This document shows positions 17,863-27,754 of a stretch of 44,859 bases of DNA, one piece after another. The notes under the pieces are model-generated. The model was not told where the DNA came from and ran no database searches. It worked only from the letters and a program-made list of their open reading frames with translations. This DNA comes from Allorhodopirellula solitaria. GTDB lineage: Bacteria; Planctomycetota; Planctomycetia; Pirellulales; Pirellulaceae. Location: NCBI RefSeq assembly GCF_007859855.1, contig NZ_SJPK01000025.1:1-44859 (forward strand), read 5' to 3'. Position 1 is the stretch's first letter. Every line of letters begins with the position of its first letter. The translations under genes and the position numbers were made by a program.

Positions 17863-19956
17863 ATGAAGCCAACCGTTCTGAATCCTCACGTCACGATGAA
17901 CGTTTTTGTGATGGTCGTTTTCGCCAGTGCAGGAATCGCGAACGAGTCTGATTCCTGTCGCTTTAATCGAGCGCCGTTGATTGAAAAGCCCTACGCTGAG
18001 TTGCCATTGGGTGCGGTCAAGCCGGAGGGGTGGCTCAAGCACCAACTGGAAGTCATGGCTGATGGGCTGACTGGCAATCTCGACGAGGCTTACGAGGCCG
18101 TTTGCGGTGACCGCAATGCTTGGCTGGGTGGGGATGGCGATGCGTGGGAGCGTGGTCCGTATTGGATCGATGGGCTCTATCCGCTCGCGAAGCTGCTCGA
18201 TGATGAGAAACTCGAAGCCAAGGCAATGCGATGGATCGACTGGACGTTAGCCAATCAGCGTCCGAGCGGTCAAATTGGCCCGTACGAAATCAAGCCGGAA
18301 GATCGAACTGCTGCACCGCCAGCAGGCGCCCAGTTCGCCGACCCGGATGACTGGTGGCCGCGAATGGTGATGATGAAGATTCTCCAGCAACACTACATGG
18401 CGACCGGTGATGACCGGTCGCTCTCCTGCATGTTGCGGTACGCACGGTTTCAGCTCAATGAGTTAAAATCGCGACCCCTGTATGAAGCCAATAACCCTGA
18501 TAGTGGTTCGTGGTGGGCGGGGCGACGAGGCGGTGATAACGTGATGAGCGTTTATTGGCTCTACAACGTGACGGGAGAAGACTTCCTGTTAGAGTTGGCT
18601 GACCTGCTTGTCGAGCAAACCTATCCGTGGGTCGATGATTTCCAGTCAGGAAAAAACATGCAACTGTTTCGCTACAGCGAGCACCACAGTGTTGGTCAGG
18701 CCTACCACTGCGTCAATTTGGGGCACGCTCTGAAGTACCCGCTGGTGTTTGGCCAGCGTGGCGGCATCGAGCAGTCACTCGCTGTGACGATGAAGGCACT
18801 TCACGATATTCGCCGGTATCATGGGCAACCGCATGGGCTATGGGGCGGCGATGAGGGAATGCACGGTACCGATCCAACACGCGGCAGCGAGTTCTGTACT
18901 ATTTCCGAAACCCTGTTTTCGCTGGAGAAGAACTTTGAGATCGTCGGGGACGTGCGGTTTGCCGACATGCTCGAACGAATCGCCTTCAATGCATTGCCAA
19001 CCCAGGCCTCGGATGACTTCACCGCGCGGCAGTATTTCCAGCAGGCCAATCAGATTTCCTGTACGCACAGTCCTCACAAATTCACCAATCATCCCTACGA
19101 ATCGAATCTATTCGGTTTGCTCAGCGGGTACCCATGCTGCACCTGCAACATGCACCAAGCTTGGCCCAAACTTACCGCACATTTGTGGATGGCTTCGCGG
19201 GACCACGGACTGGCCACGATGGCGTACGCTCCTTGCCGCGTCACGACCACGGTGGGCGAGACTACGGATGGCGAGGCAACCGAAGGCGAGACAACGGAGG
19301 TAACGATCGTGGAGGAAACGGACTATCCGTTCCGCGACACGGTTCGTTTCACGCTCAGCACAGAAGAACCGGTCCGCTTTCCTCTGCGGCTTCGTATTCC
19401 GCATTGGTGTGAGAACGCGTCGATCGAGATCAACGGTGATCCGGCACCGTCGCCGGCCAGGGGCACCATGGCGGTACTCGAGCGTGTTTGGAAGACAGGC
19501 GATACCGTGACGCTGCGATTGCCCATGAAGGTACGTTTCGAACGCGGGCACGAAAATAGTGTCAGTGTGATGCGTGGTCCACTCGTCTTTGCCTTGAAGA
19601 TGGATGAACAGTGGACGGCTGGAAGTCATGGTCAGGAAGTTCGTTCCGAAACGCCGTGGAATTTTTCGCTATTCGAGAAAGATATCGTTTCCGGTGATGA
19701 GACCGTCGCGAGCAAGTTCGTCCTCAAGGACACTGGCGAGCCATTGTCCGACAATCCCTGGAATGTAGTGAACGCTCCCGTCAGTATCGAGGCTTTTGCG
19801 GTTCGCAATCCATTGTGGGGCTCGTATCACGACGAAGCCGGTCCGTTGCCGTGGAGTCCGGCGGGATTCCCCAAAGGCGAGAAACCGCAAAGGGTCAGAT
19901 TGATTCCGTACGGCTGCAGCACCCTGCGTGTTAGTGCGTTTCCAACCGTGAATTAA
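17863..19956 (+). CDS. GH127-family glycoside hydrolase (DUF1680, beta-L-arabinofuranosidase-like)
   Basis: A 697-residue secreted glycosidase of the DUF1680/GH127 group, whose characterised members remove beta-L-arabinofuranose using a zinc-bound cysteine nucleophile. The N-terminus is a likely signal sequence (MNVFVMVVFASAGIA). The family opening AVKPEGWLKHQLEVMADGLTG is present. Candidate active-site residues in the family pattern are E331 (GDEGM), E343 and C345 (SEFC), and C425-C426 (CCTCNMHQ). A low-complexity Thr/Glu-rich insert lies at about residues 463-487. No ribosome binding site is seen. The sulfatase gene follows after 60 nt in the same direction, so both probably serve one polysaccharide pathway. 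Exact substrate cannot be read. Confidence 0.87.
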   Translation: MKPTVLNPHVTMNVFVMVVFASAGIANESDSCRFNRAPLIEKPYAELPLGAVKPEGWLKHQLEVMADGLTGNLDEAYEAVCGDRNAWLGGDGDAWERGPYWIDGLYPLAKLLDDEKLEAKAMRWIDWTLANQRPSGQIGPYEIKPEDRTAAPPAGAQFADPDDWWPRMVMMKILQQHYMATGDDRSLSCMLRYARFQLNELKSRPLYEANNPDSGSWWAGRRGGDNVMSVYWLYNVTGEDFLLELADLLVEQTYPWVDDFQSGKNMQLFRYSEHHSVGQAYHCVNLGHALKYPLVFGQRGGIEQSLAVTMKALHDIRRYHGQPHGLWGGDEGMHGTDPTRGSEFCTISETLFSLEKNFEIVGDVRFADMLERIAFNALPTQASDDFTARQYFQQANQISCTHSPHKFTNHPYESNLFGLLSGYPCCTCNMHQAWPKLTAHLWMASRDHGLATMAYAPCRVTTTVGETTDGEATEGETTEVTIVEETDYPFRDTVRFTLSTEEPVRFPLRLRIPHWCENASIEINGDPAPSPARGTMAVLERVWKTGDTVTLRLPMKVRFERGHENSVSVMRGPLVFALKMDEQWTAGSHGQEVRSETPWNFSLFEKDIVSGDETVASKFVLKDTGEPLSDNPWNVVNAPVSIEAFAVRNPLWGSYHDEAGPLPWSPAGFPKGEKPQRVRLIPYGCSTLRVSAFPTVN

Positions 19957-20016
19957 GCACCCATTGCTCTGTACTCACGATCGCTTCCAACCACCTGAAC
20001 TGCAAACACGATTACT

Positions 20017-21468
20017 ATGCACGATCACCTGTACTTGCTGGCATTCTTGTTACTCGCTTTCCCAGCGACAGCGAGGGCTGCAGACCAACCGCCTCCCAAT
20101 TTTGTGTTTTTCATCACCGATGACATCTCCGCCGAAGACATGGAGACTTACGGAGGTCCAATTCCCACTCCCAATCTCGACCGGCTGGCCGCTCGCGGCG
20201 TGACTTTTGATAACGCCTACGTGACGGCCAGCAGTTGCAGCCCGAGTCGATGCAGTATTATCACGGGTCGCTATCCGCATAACACGGGAGCTCCGGAACT
20301 GCACACGCCGCTGCCGCGAGATCAGTGGAAGTTTCCCGGTCGGCTGCGGCGCAGTGGTTACCACAGCGTCCTGAGTGGTAAGAATCACATGAGCTACAAC
20401 GGCGTCCAGGAAGACGAGTCGAACCTCGCTGATGCCTTCGACAGGATTCTGCGGGGCGGAAGGCCCAGCGGCTCGGAGGATTGGGTGAAGACGTTACGCA
20501 ATCGACCCAAGGACCAGCCGTTCTTTTTCTGGTTCGCTTCGCACGATGCACACCGTGCCTGGCAGCTAAACGAAAAGGCGCCTCGCTTCGAAACACAGGA
20601 TGTCGTGGTGCCACCGTATCTCGTCGATGGGCCGAAGACTCGCCAGGATTTCCGGGGGTACTATCACGAGGTCGCTCGTACTGATTTTTATCTCGGATTG
20701 TTACTGGACGAGCTAGCCGACGAAGGCATCACGGACAATACGTTTGTCATATTCACGAGTGACAATGGCCGCCCGTTTCCCCGGTGCAAGACACGCTTGT
20801 ACGACTCGGGTGCGAAAGTCCCCTTGGTCATCGCTGGACCGGGGGTCGCGATGAGTAAGCGGTCCGCATCGCTAGCGAGCCTGATCGACATCGCCCCGAC
20901 CGTGCTGGAGCTGGCAGGCGTGGCCATTGCTGAGCAATTTCAAGGAGTCAGCCTGCTGCCAATCCTTCGTGATCCCGACAGCACGGTACGCGACTATCTG
21001 TTTGCAGAACACAATTGGCATACTTACCCCGCCAACGAGCGGATGGTGCGATTTGAGAACTGGACTTACATCCGCAACCACAATCATGAAGACCAGAATT
21101 TGTGTGCCGAATCTGCGGACAGGTTTCCAGCTGGCGCGGAGCTCTGGGAGGCGGAAGCCAACGGATTGCTGGCGTCCCAGCAACGCGATGTTTTCCTGAA
21201 ACCACGACCGTTTGAAGAACTATACGACGTTCAGGCTGACCCTGATCAGTTCAACAATCTTGCAGACTCACCGGAGCACAGTGAGATCCTCGCTGAACTT
21301 CGCGATGTGATGGACAGGTGGTGCGAGCAAACAGGGGACAGCATTCCAAGCAAGCCCACTGCAGTCATCGGCAACATCACCCCCGGTCGGCGAGGCGAGT
21401 TTCCGGGTGCTTCCAACGATGCATCTCACCGCCTGCACCCCGGCCCCATTTTGCGAAAAGCGAACTGA
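20017..21468 (+). CDS. Secreted S1-family sulfatase
   Basis: A 483-residue type I sulfatase that hydrolyses sulfate esters or sulfamates, exported by an N-terminal signal sequence (MHDHLYLLAFLLLAFPATARA). C74 in SSCSPSRCSIITGRYP is the residue converted to formylglycine; P and R of the C-x-P-S-R motif are present. Metal ligands are the DD pair in FFITDDISAED and the DN of FTSDNGRPFP. Length is usual for the family. It lies 60 nt downstream of the GH127 gene. The HTG/HDAHRAW features recall the heparan N-sulfatase-like group, but the substrate is open. An anaerobic or FGE-type maturase gene is not in the window. Confidence 0.9.
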   Translation: MHDHLYLLAFLLLAFPATARAADQPPPNFVFFITDDISAEDMETYGGPIPTPNLDRLAARGVTFDNAYVTASSCSPSRCSIITGRYPHNTGAPELHTPLPRDQWKFPGRLRRSGYHSVLSGKNHMSYNGVQEDESNLADAFDRILRGGRPSGSEDWVKTLRNRPKDQPFFFWFASHDAHRAWQLNEKAPRFETQDVVVPPYLVDGPKTRQDFRGYYHEVARTDFYLGLLLDELADEGITDNTFVIFTSDNGRPFPRCKTRLYDSGAKVPLVIAGPGVAMSKRSASLASLIDIAPTVLELAGVAIAEQFQGVSLLPILRDPDSTVRDYLFAEHNWHTYPANERMVRFENWTYIRNHNHEDQNLCAESADRFPAGAELWEAEANGLLASQQRDVFLKPRPFEELYDVQADPDQFNNLADSPEHSEILAELRDVMDRWCEQTGDSIPSKPTAVIGNITPGRRGEFPGASNDASHRLHPGPILRKAN

Positions 21469-21549
21469 GATGGTGTAGTGCGTCGCGAGAAATCATTCCA
21501 CCAAAGAATTAGATCCGACGTGCTTCGCCATCCCGCCGACCATCGATCA

Positions 21550-23265
21550 TTACCATTGCGGTTTGAATCGTTCGTGGATGTGGTCGGCGATCAATTCGCG
21601 GCTCTTCTCTGGCGTCAGGTCTTGAGTGCGTTCGATATCTTCGATTGCGGCAGCCAGATCGTCGTCTCGGATGATGTCGCGGAACCAGGATGAATAATCA
21701 TGGCGTCTCAAGTGGTGAGTCCAGGTTCCGTCGTCAACTCCTTTTGCTGTTTTGATGAACTCTTTCAGATTGGCGGTGGAAAGAGATAGTTCGTCATCGG
21801 GGCCGCGAAAGACGAACTGGAGATCTTCGTCCATATCGCCTTCATAGTAGCTATGTTGATGACGCTGGCCTCCGCCGGAACGTGGCGACAGCCTACTGAA
21901 CCATTGTGGCCGGCCGTCGCCACGACGCCACGCCAGTGCACGGTGGTCGCGCGAATCCTCGGGCGGATGAAAATCGGGCAAGTCTTCGCCCATGATTTCG
22001 CAGCACTGCTGGATGGCTTGCTGTGGTTCCTTGGCGATCGAAATGATCCAATCAACGTGCTCCATTACGGCCGGCGAGATTTGGTCGTGGTAGGCGGTGA
22101 GGAAGAGGAACCCTGCCAACTCTTCACCGCTCCACATCTCCGCCGGTTGCCAGGCTTTGGGCGCGGCATAGTGAGCCTCGTCAACGATTATCCAGTGCGG
22201 TCGTCCGGTGCGACTGCGGAGTTCGGCCAGAGCTCGAAATAGTTTATTGAAGTACTCCGGGCGGTCGTCCTTCTTGATCCCGAAAAAGCTGACGATGCAG
22301 TGATCGTCGGGCTGCTCGAGAACGCCAATGACCTCCTCAATCTCGGGGGCACGATCGGCAGTCCCCAGTGCGACTGACTCATCGAGTCCTTGGTAGTCGC
22401 CTTCCGGATCGATCACGCAGCACTGTTCGCCTCGCTCGGTCAACGTTTCCATAACGCTGATCGCAAATCGGCTCTTGCCACCGCCCGGTCCACCGGTGAC
22501 CAGCACACTGTCGCCATAGCCTGGGATTGAAAACGGTTGCCCACTGAGTGTGCTGCCGATCGCGAGTTGTCGATCGGGCCGCTCTCGCAGTTCGGCCAGA
22601 TCGCTTTGGATTATCCGATCGATTAGCTCCTCCACTCCCTCTCCTCGCGGCTTGGACAGCACGATGTCAGCCATCTCCTTGACGCTCGGTAAGGCATTTT
22701 CGACGGCGACCGCGACGCTGCAAGATCGCATCATTGCCGCATCGTTTTCTGCGTCGCCGACCGAGACCGCGTTGTGTGGTGAATAGCCCAATGAATGCAG
22801 CGCCTTGGCAAGTCCGGTTGCTTTGTTGACGCCACTGGGCAGTAGCATCACGGCGTCCTTGTTGAAGATGATCTGCAGGTCCAGTCCGAACGCTTGGATC
22901 ACTTCCAATGAAATTGTCTCGAAAGGTTGCCAAGTTGCAACGATACAGCGTCCCGTTTCCAAGCGATCGACGCCCCGTTGTCGAAGTGTATCGACAAATT
23001 CAGGTGGTGGAGGGTCTGCCAATAGAGTTTCCTCGCCCGATTCAGGATCGAACAGCAACGCTCCATTCTCAGCGACGATCAGGTCGAACAGCGACACATC
23101 GGGGAACAGGTCCAGTACCGGTTCGAGCCGCCGGCCAGTGACCAACAGAACTTTGCGGCCCGAGTCACGCAGTCGTCGCAGGGCCTCGACGGTCGAATCG
23201 GCAACGATGCCGTCCTTCGCTAACGTTCCGTCGTAGTCTGCGGCAAGAATGTGGTAGTGCATCAT
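21550..23265 (-). CDS. HAD-IIB phosphatase fused to a P-loop ATPase
   Basis: A 571-residue two-domain protein. Residues ~1-240 are a Cof-type HAD-IIB hydrolase: DYDGTLA (nucleophile D and acid D), VTGR, and SVGDAENDAAMM with the GDxxND metal motif. From ~265 follows an ATPase similar to DUF87/HerA-type P-loop proteins: Walker A VTGGPGGGKSR and Walker B HWIIVDEAHYAAP, then an Asp/His-rich tail. A conventional transport or sugar-phosphate function would not need the ATPase, so the fusion is distinctive. Start: ATG 23265 (or 23262, 23280); no ribosome binding site helps. It is convergent with the sulfatase gene, 81 nt away. Substrate unknown. Confidence 0.85.
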   Translation of the reverse strand: MMHYHILAADYDGTLAKDGIVADSTVEALRRLRDSGRKVLLVTGRRLEPVLDLFPDVSLFDLIVAENGALLFDPESGEETLLADPPPPEFVDTLRQRGVDRLETGRCIVATWQPFETISLEVIQAFGLDLQIIFNKDAVMLLPSGVNKATGLAKALHSLGYSPHNAVSVGDAENDAAMMRSCSVAVAVENALPSVKEMADIVLSKPRGEGVEELIDRIIQSDLAELRERPDRQLAIGSTLSGQPFSIPGYGDSVLVTGGPGGGKSRFAISVMETLTERGEQCCVIDPEGDYQGLDESVALGTADRAPEIEEVIGVLEQPDDHCIVSFFGIKKDDRPEYFNKLFRALAELRSRTGRPHWIIVDEAHYAAPKAWQPAEMWSGEELAGFLFLTAYHDQISPAVMEHVDWIISIAKEPQQAIQQCCEIMGEDLPDFHPPEDSRDHRALAWRRGDGRPQWFSRLSPRSGGGQRHQHSYYEGDMDEDLQFVFRGPDDELSLSTANLKEFIKTAKGVDDGTWTHHLRRHDYSSWFRDIIRDDDLAAAIEDIERTQDLTPEKSRELIADHIHERFKPQW

Positions 23266-23459
23266 CGTCCGAGTTTCCATGGAGGTCAGTGAGCTACGTT
23301 TCGATTGGATGAACGCGTCGCCTGATTGCGACAACGTAGGTCGTCATCCGCAATCACTGTGCCAACATGGAACGCCTTTTGCTCAGGTGGATACTTGCCT
23401 GGCCCCCGTTTGGCCGGACGCTTTGGCGAATCCTATCACTCGAAACCGGAGAAAGACCC

Positions 23460-23615
23460 ATGGACGCCCCGAAGACAGGCGACATGTATCGCTGTGCAAA
23501 ATGCGATCTTGAGATTCACGTCACCAAAGGCTGCGATTGCAAAGATTGCCGGACTGACTTTCAGTGCTGTGGTCAACGGCTGGAGAAAGTCACGGAACCG
23601 TCGGTGCAGAACTGA
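23460..23615 (+). CDS. Small Cys-rich desulforedoxin-like metal protein
   Basis: A 51-residue protein with seven cysteines (C12, C15, C25, C27, C30, C36, C37). GDMYRCAKCDLEI and FQCCGQRLEKV match the C-x2-C ... C-C-G-Q pattern of desulforedoxin and desulfoferrodoxin N-terminal domains, which bind iron in an FeS4 centre. An extra cluster C-x-C-x2-C lies between the pairs and is not usual. Start at ATG 23460 has GGAGA about 8 nt upstream; a longer in-frame start at 23367 has no protein-like content. It stands alone, divergent from the HAD-ATPase gene. Electron-transfer or metal storage is inference. Confidence 0.65.
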   Translation: MDAPKTGDMYRCAKCDLEIHVTKGCDCKDCRTDFQCCGQRLEKVTEPSVQN

Positions 23616-23764
23616 TACACTGCGTCGAACCGGAATTCGGTCGAGCTGCCTTGATCGACGAGATGTGCCCAGGGAGCAAGCGTGCCGACGTGGCGAAAGT
23701 TGCTGCTCTGGACGATTTCAGTCCACGCGTTCATCCGTGACCACCGCAATGAGAGAGAACTTCA

Positions 23765-24700
23765 GTGAGTTTGCCACGAGTCATCGTCGATGGTCCGCTT
23801 TCGCCAGATTTGGAGGCGATGCTACACGGACAGGTGGAAGTGCTGCCTTGGCTGGCGCCGGGAACTGATTACGATGATACGATCGAGGGTGTCTACACCT
23901 ACGGCCATCCCACTGTCGACGGGCCGCTAATGGATCGATTGCCAGGCCTGCGAGTGATTAGCAACAATGGCGTCGGCGTCGATCACATCGATCTCGAGGC
24001 AGCCAAGCAGCGGCGTATCCCCGTTGGAAACACGCCGGGCGCGGTGGACGGTGCGACGGCCGATATGGCGATCGCGTTGGTATTGGCAGCAGGCCGGCGA
24101 ATTGTCGAGAGTGACCAGATGGCACGTGCGGCAGATTTTGAGCAACAGAGACCTCAACTGCTTATGGCACACGAGGTCCACGGGAAAACGATCGGCATTG
24201 TTGGCTTGGGGCGAATTGGGCGACAGGTGGCCAAGCGGGCTGCTGGATTTGAGATGCGAATTCTCTACCACAACCGTCATGAGAAAGCCGGCGACGATAC
24301 AGGGGCGATCTATGTTTCGCTTGATCAGCTATTGGCAGAATCGGATTTTGTTGTTTTGACCGTACCGTTAACGGCGACAACCCGTGGCATGATCGGATCT
24401 CGCGAAATTGCCTTGATGAAATCAACGGCAGTGCTCGTCAACGTCGCCCGAGGCCCGATCGTGGATACTGCGGCGTTGACACAAGCTTTGCAGGAGCGAA
24501 GGATTCGAGGTGCCGGGTTGGATGTGACGGACCCAGAACCCTTGCCGAGGGACCATCCGCTACTTCGCCAGTCCAATGTCGTGATCACACCGCACCTCGG
24601 CAGTGCCACCTATGAGACGCGGCAGAAGATGGCGGAGCTCTCGATCGAAAACCTACTCGCTGGACTCCGAGGTGATGACTTGACGCATCAAGTTGGTTGA
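23765..24700 (+). CDS. D-2-hydroxyacid dehydrogenase, NAD(P)-dependent
   Basis: A 311-residue member of the D-isomer-specific 2-hydroxyacid dehydrogenases, in the glyoxylate/hydroxypyruvate reductase-like group. It has the Rossmann motif GIVGLGRIGRQVA, the catalytic Arg in NVARGPIVD, the Glu in DPEPLP and the catalytic His in ITPHLGSAT. Length is standard. Start is GTG with AGAGAG about 8 nt upstream. It is convergent with the M56 gene, with only 8 nt between the stop codons. Substrate specificity cannot be read. Confidence 0.9.
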   Translation: MSLPRVIVDGPLSPDLEAMLHGQVEVLPWLAPGTDYDDTIEGVYTYGHPTVDGPLMDRLPGLRVISNNGVGVDHIDLEAAKQRRIPVGNTPGAVDGATADMAIALVLAAGRRIVESDQMARAADFEQQRPQLLMAHEVHGKTIGIVGLGRIGRQVAKRAAGFEMRILYHNRHEKAGDDTGAIYVSLDQLLAESDFVVLTVPLTATTRGMIGSREIALMKSTAVLVNVARGPIVDTAALTQALQERRIRGAGLDVTDPEPLPRDHPLLRQSNVVITPHLGSATYETRQKMAELSIENLLAGLRGDDLTHQVG

Positions 24701-24708
24701 ACGTGACG

Positions 24709-27333
24709 CTATCGCACTTCTAGTTTCGGAAGGTCCTGGCGAAGTTCGGCGAGTCCAGCTTCGGTGACATCGGTGCCCTGAAGCCATAGTTCTTTGAGAT
24801 TCTTGAGCGACTTCAAATGACGAAGTCCCGCGTCGGTGACTTTCGAATTCTGCAAGCCGAGACGTTCTAGGTTGGTAAGTCCCGAGAGAAACCTTAGCCC
24901 ATCGTCATTGACTTCGTTCTCGCCCAAACCCAGCACTAGCATTTTGAGCTGTTCCATGTCTTGGAGATGCTTAAGTCCTTTGTTGGTAAAGTGGTTTCCT
25001 TGAAATGAGAGCGTTTCAATTTTTGGCAAGGTGCTGAAGTAGTCCAGCGATTTGTCGGTGATATTGGAATTGCTGAGGTGAATCGTTTTCAGGTTCTTGC
25101 AGGTTGCAATCCACCGGGCGCCCTCATCGCTGACAGCTGTCGCATCCCACGCATAGAGCTCCTGGAGGCTATTCATGCCACTGAGGTTGGCAAGCCCTGA
25201 ATCCGTCGCTTGTTCACGAACGAGCATGAGTCGCTTGAGTTTTGAAAATTTCGTCACATAGGACAAGCACTCGTCGCAGTTCAATGAATTCTCTTCACGC
25301 CCCATGCGCTCGTCTTCATGATAAACCATGTTGACTTCAATGACATGCTCGCTCCCATCGATTTCTTCCGTTGCCACCCAACCACCGAGTTGCTTAATCG
25401 CTGCGATCGCAGCCTGCTCAGCCAGATGGTTGGTAGCTCTTTCGGAGAGCGCTACCGGGGAAGCGGGCTGCGTCGCGTCGATCGGTTTTACACGTATCTC
25501 CAGCTCAGTGGTTTCCCCCTCGGCGATGTCGATACCCTCACGGCCGAGCCGGTCCGTGTTGACGCCTCGCCAAGCTGGGCCGAGGTACATTCCGAAGTAG
25601 CGGTGACCGGCGGACAGCATCAACTCAAACGACCCATCACGCTGTATCTTGGCTGATGGCATTCCTGCAAAACCGCGTCCGCTTGAATCCATCTCACTGA
25701 TGTCCATCTGCTCGCCCTCATTCAACTGAATCGGTTGCTCTGTGAGGACATTGATGACGCGCCCCTTGACGAGTCCACCTTGGCTCCATTGGAAATCTCG
25801 CCGGTTGCTGCCAGTAGCGAGAGTGACCTCCGGCTGAAACAGATTCGGGCGATTCGGCATCACGATGCTCATGCGGTAGCTTCCCGGTGGCAGGCCCGCA
25901 ACGCGGTACCGACCATCGCTATCGGTAGTCGATCGCGTCCAAGTGTCGGCAGCGACCTCGTCGTTCCATAACTCAACACGCGCACCGACTGCAGGGGCGC
26001 CCGACTCTTTCAGAACGACTCGACCTTCGATCTCGGCCGGCCGCTGGATGGTGATGGACATCGACTCCGCAGACGACTTGGTTTCGCCTGGCGACGGAAC
26101 GATCTTCTGTCGTTCTACCGGGGCGTTGTCTGGCTGTTGCTCGACCTGTGGCTGATTGGTTGCCTCGTTCACTGGCACCGGTGGTTGAGCAAGTCCAAGT
26201 CCACCGCAAAGCAGAATCGCCACCGTTGTCACGCAAAATCGCCATCTCAATGAGAGTCCCGCCGACGGCGTGCCACGCATCCCCAGCAACCGAATGACAC
26301 GCGATCGAGTACCTGACATACCAGCTGCCAGAACTAGCTCGCGACAATTGCCCGAGGTGTCCGACCAATGGGTAAGGACGGCCGCCAAATCAGTTGGGTC
26401 ACTTCCGGCCGCAATGGCCCAATCGTCGCATGCCTCTTCACATGCTTCATTAAATAGTTTGCGCATCCACCAAACTAGCGGCTGGAGTGGCATCAGGACC
26501 ACAGCCAATTGCACCCAAAGCCTTGACCATCCGTCGCGCCGTTTGATATGTGCCAATTCGTGAGCAAACATGGGCGCAATCTGATTCTTATCGAGTTGAT
26601 TCATTGCGACGTCCGGTAGCAGCAAAACGGGTCGAAAGTACGCAAGAACCATCGGTGTCGATATCTGATTGCTCACCAAGAGACGCGGCGGCGTCGCGAG
26701 ACCAACACGCTGGGCTGCATCGGATGCCGCATCCAATAGGTTTGTCTGTTCGCATGCGTGAGCTCGCCTCAACATTCGTCGCACGGCGATGAAGCTGGCT
26801 ACGAGTCGGGCCAAATGGAACCCGCTTAGGGTCAACCATACGATTCCAATCACGCCGAAAATCACGCGGCTTTGCAGCACGCCGGACAAGAAGGCAAACC
26901 TCGGCGAGTTTGGCTTCGGATCCGAGATTGTTGCGTTAACAATGGGGCGATCGACTCGCCCGGCAGAATCAGCAGATCGGTCGACGCCCGGAAACGCACT
27001 CGGGACATGACCACTGACGCTCGGACGAAGCACGCTATTTTCCGGACGTACCGGTAGCTTGGAATCCAGGGTAACCTGTTCGGCGTGTGCCGCGGGTATC
27101 GGTAACGCCCACCCACTGGATCGCGACAGTAGACTTGTCACGGGCAACAGGACACATGCGGTAATGGCGATGGTCAGTACCCATGCACGCGCAGCGGCTC
27201 GAGTTACAAACCATCGAACCGTCAACAATCCCAGCACACCGACCAGGGTGCTCTGCCACAATGAATCGACCAACAATCTTTGCCAAGGCTCGGTTGGCAA
27301 AGTCGTCAAGAGGCTGTTGAAATCATTCTCCAT
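24709..27333 (-). CDS. M56 (BlaR1-like) membrane metallopeptidase with carboxypeptidase-regulatory-like and leucine-rich repeat domains
   Basis: An 874-residue membrane protein, partner of the BlaI-like repressor. The N-terminal half has several membrane segments and an M56 zinc protease site, H258-E-L-A-H262, with a third-ligand Glu in EEACDDWA near residue 300. After a last membrane segment (TTVAILLCGGLGLA) comes a carboxypeptidase-regulatory-like beta domain (EGRVVLKESGAPAVGARVEL...GRYRVAGLPPGSYR). The C-terminal ~200 residues are leucine-rich repeats with the spacing seen in GLRHLKSLKNLKELWLQGT. BlaR1 normally ends in a penicillin-binding sensor; here LRRs take that place. Start at ATG 27333 has AAGGG about 8 nt upstream and overlaps the blaI-like gene by 11 nt. 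Confidence 0.87.
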   Translation of the reverse strand: MENDFNSLLTTLPTEPWQRLLVDSLWQSTLVGVLGLLTVRWFVTRAAARAWVLTIAITACVLLPVTSLLSRSSGWALPIPAAHAEQVTLDSKLPVRPENSVLRPSVSGHVPSAFPGVDRSADSAGRVDRPIVNATISDPKPNSPRFAFLSGVLQSRVIFGVIGIVWLTLSGFHLARLVASFIAVRRMLRRAHACEQTNLLDAASDAAQRVGLATPPRLLVSNQISTPMVLAYFRPVLLLPDVAMNQLDKNQIAPMFAHELAHIKRRDGWSRLWVQLAVVLMPLQPLVWWMRKLFNEACEEACDDWAIAAGSDPTDLAAVLTHWSDTSGNCRELVLAAGMSGTRSRVIRLLGMRGTPSAGLSLRWRFCVTTVAILLCGGLGLAQPPVPVNEATNQPQVEQQPDNAPVERQKIVPSPGETKSSAESMSITIQRPAEIEGRVVLKESGAPAVGARVELWNDEVAADTWTRSTTDSDGRYRVAGLPPGSYRMSIVMPNRPNLFQPEVTLATGSNRRDFQWSQGGLVKGRVINVLTEQPIQLNEGEQMDISEMDSSGRGFAGMPSAKIQRDGSFELMLSAGHRYFGMYLGPAWRGVNTDRLGREGIDIAEGETTELEIRVKPIDATQPASPVALSERATNHLAEQAAIAAIKQLGGWVATEEIDGSEHVIEVNMVYHEDERMGREENSLNCDECLSYVTKFSKLKRLMLVREQATDSGLANLSGMNSLQELYAWDATAVSDEGARWIATCKNLKTIHLSNSNITDKSLDYFSTLPKIETLSFQGNHFTNKGLKHLQDMEQLKMLVLGLGENEVNDDGLRFLSGLTNLERLGLQNSKVTDAGLRHLKSLKNLKELWLQGTDVTEAGLAELRQDLPKLEVR

Positions 27334-27736
27334 TGCGTCGGCCCTTTTTGTTTGCGGTTGCTTTGCGACGTTCATCAATGAGATTGCGGAGCTCACTCAA
27401 TTCTGAATCGGATAAGCCGGCTTCATCAATCAAGCTCGAGAGAAGCATCCGCGGATCACCAGAAAAGACTGTTTTTAGCAATTCCCCCAGTTTGTTTTGT
27501 CCAACCTCTGTCCGCTCTCGGGCGGCGCGGAAAACGTACGCACGCCCTTCGGTGCGATGTTGGAGCCATCCTTTCTTCTCCAGCTTCTGCACAGCCGACA
27601 GAACGGTTGTGTACGAAACCGAGCGGCGTTTGCCGATCGCGTCGACCAACTGAGCGACAGTCGCCTCCTCCAGTGTCCACACCAGCTCCATGACTTCGCT
27701 TTGAAGTGAGCCCAATCCAGGTATCTTTTCACTCAT
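27323..27736 (-). CDS. BlaI/MecI-family transcriptional repressor
   Basis: A 137-residue winged-helix repressor of the BlaI/MecI/CopY family. The helix-turn-helix is read in ATVAQLVDAIGKRRSVSYTT followed by LSAVQKLEKKGWLQHR, the typical family block. The C-terminal half is the dimerisation part. AGGAG lies 6-7 nt before the ATG. The gene precedes and overlaps the M56 protease gene, the classic arrangement in which the protease senses a signal and inactivates the repressor. It should repress its own operon through the dyads at 27755-27788. Confidence 0.92.
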   Translation of the reverse strand: MSEKIPGLGSLQSEVMELVWTLEEATVAQLVDAIGKRRSVSYTTVLSAVQKLEKKGWLQHRTEGRAYVFRAARERTEVGQNKLGELLKTVFSGDPRMLLSSLIDEAGLSDSELSELRNLIDERRKATANKKGRRNGE

Positions 27737-27754
27737 GACAGCTCCTGCGAGTTT

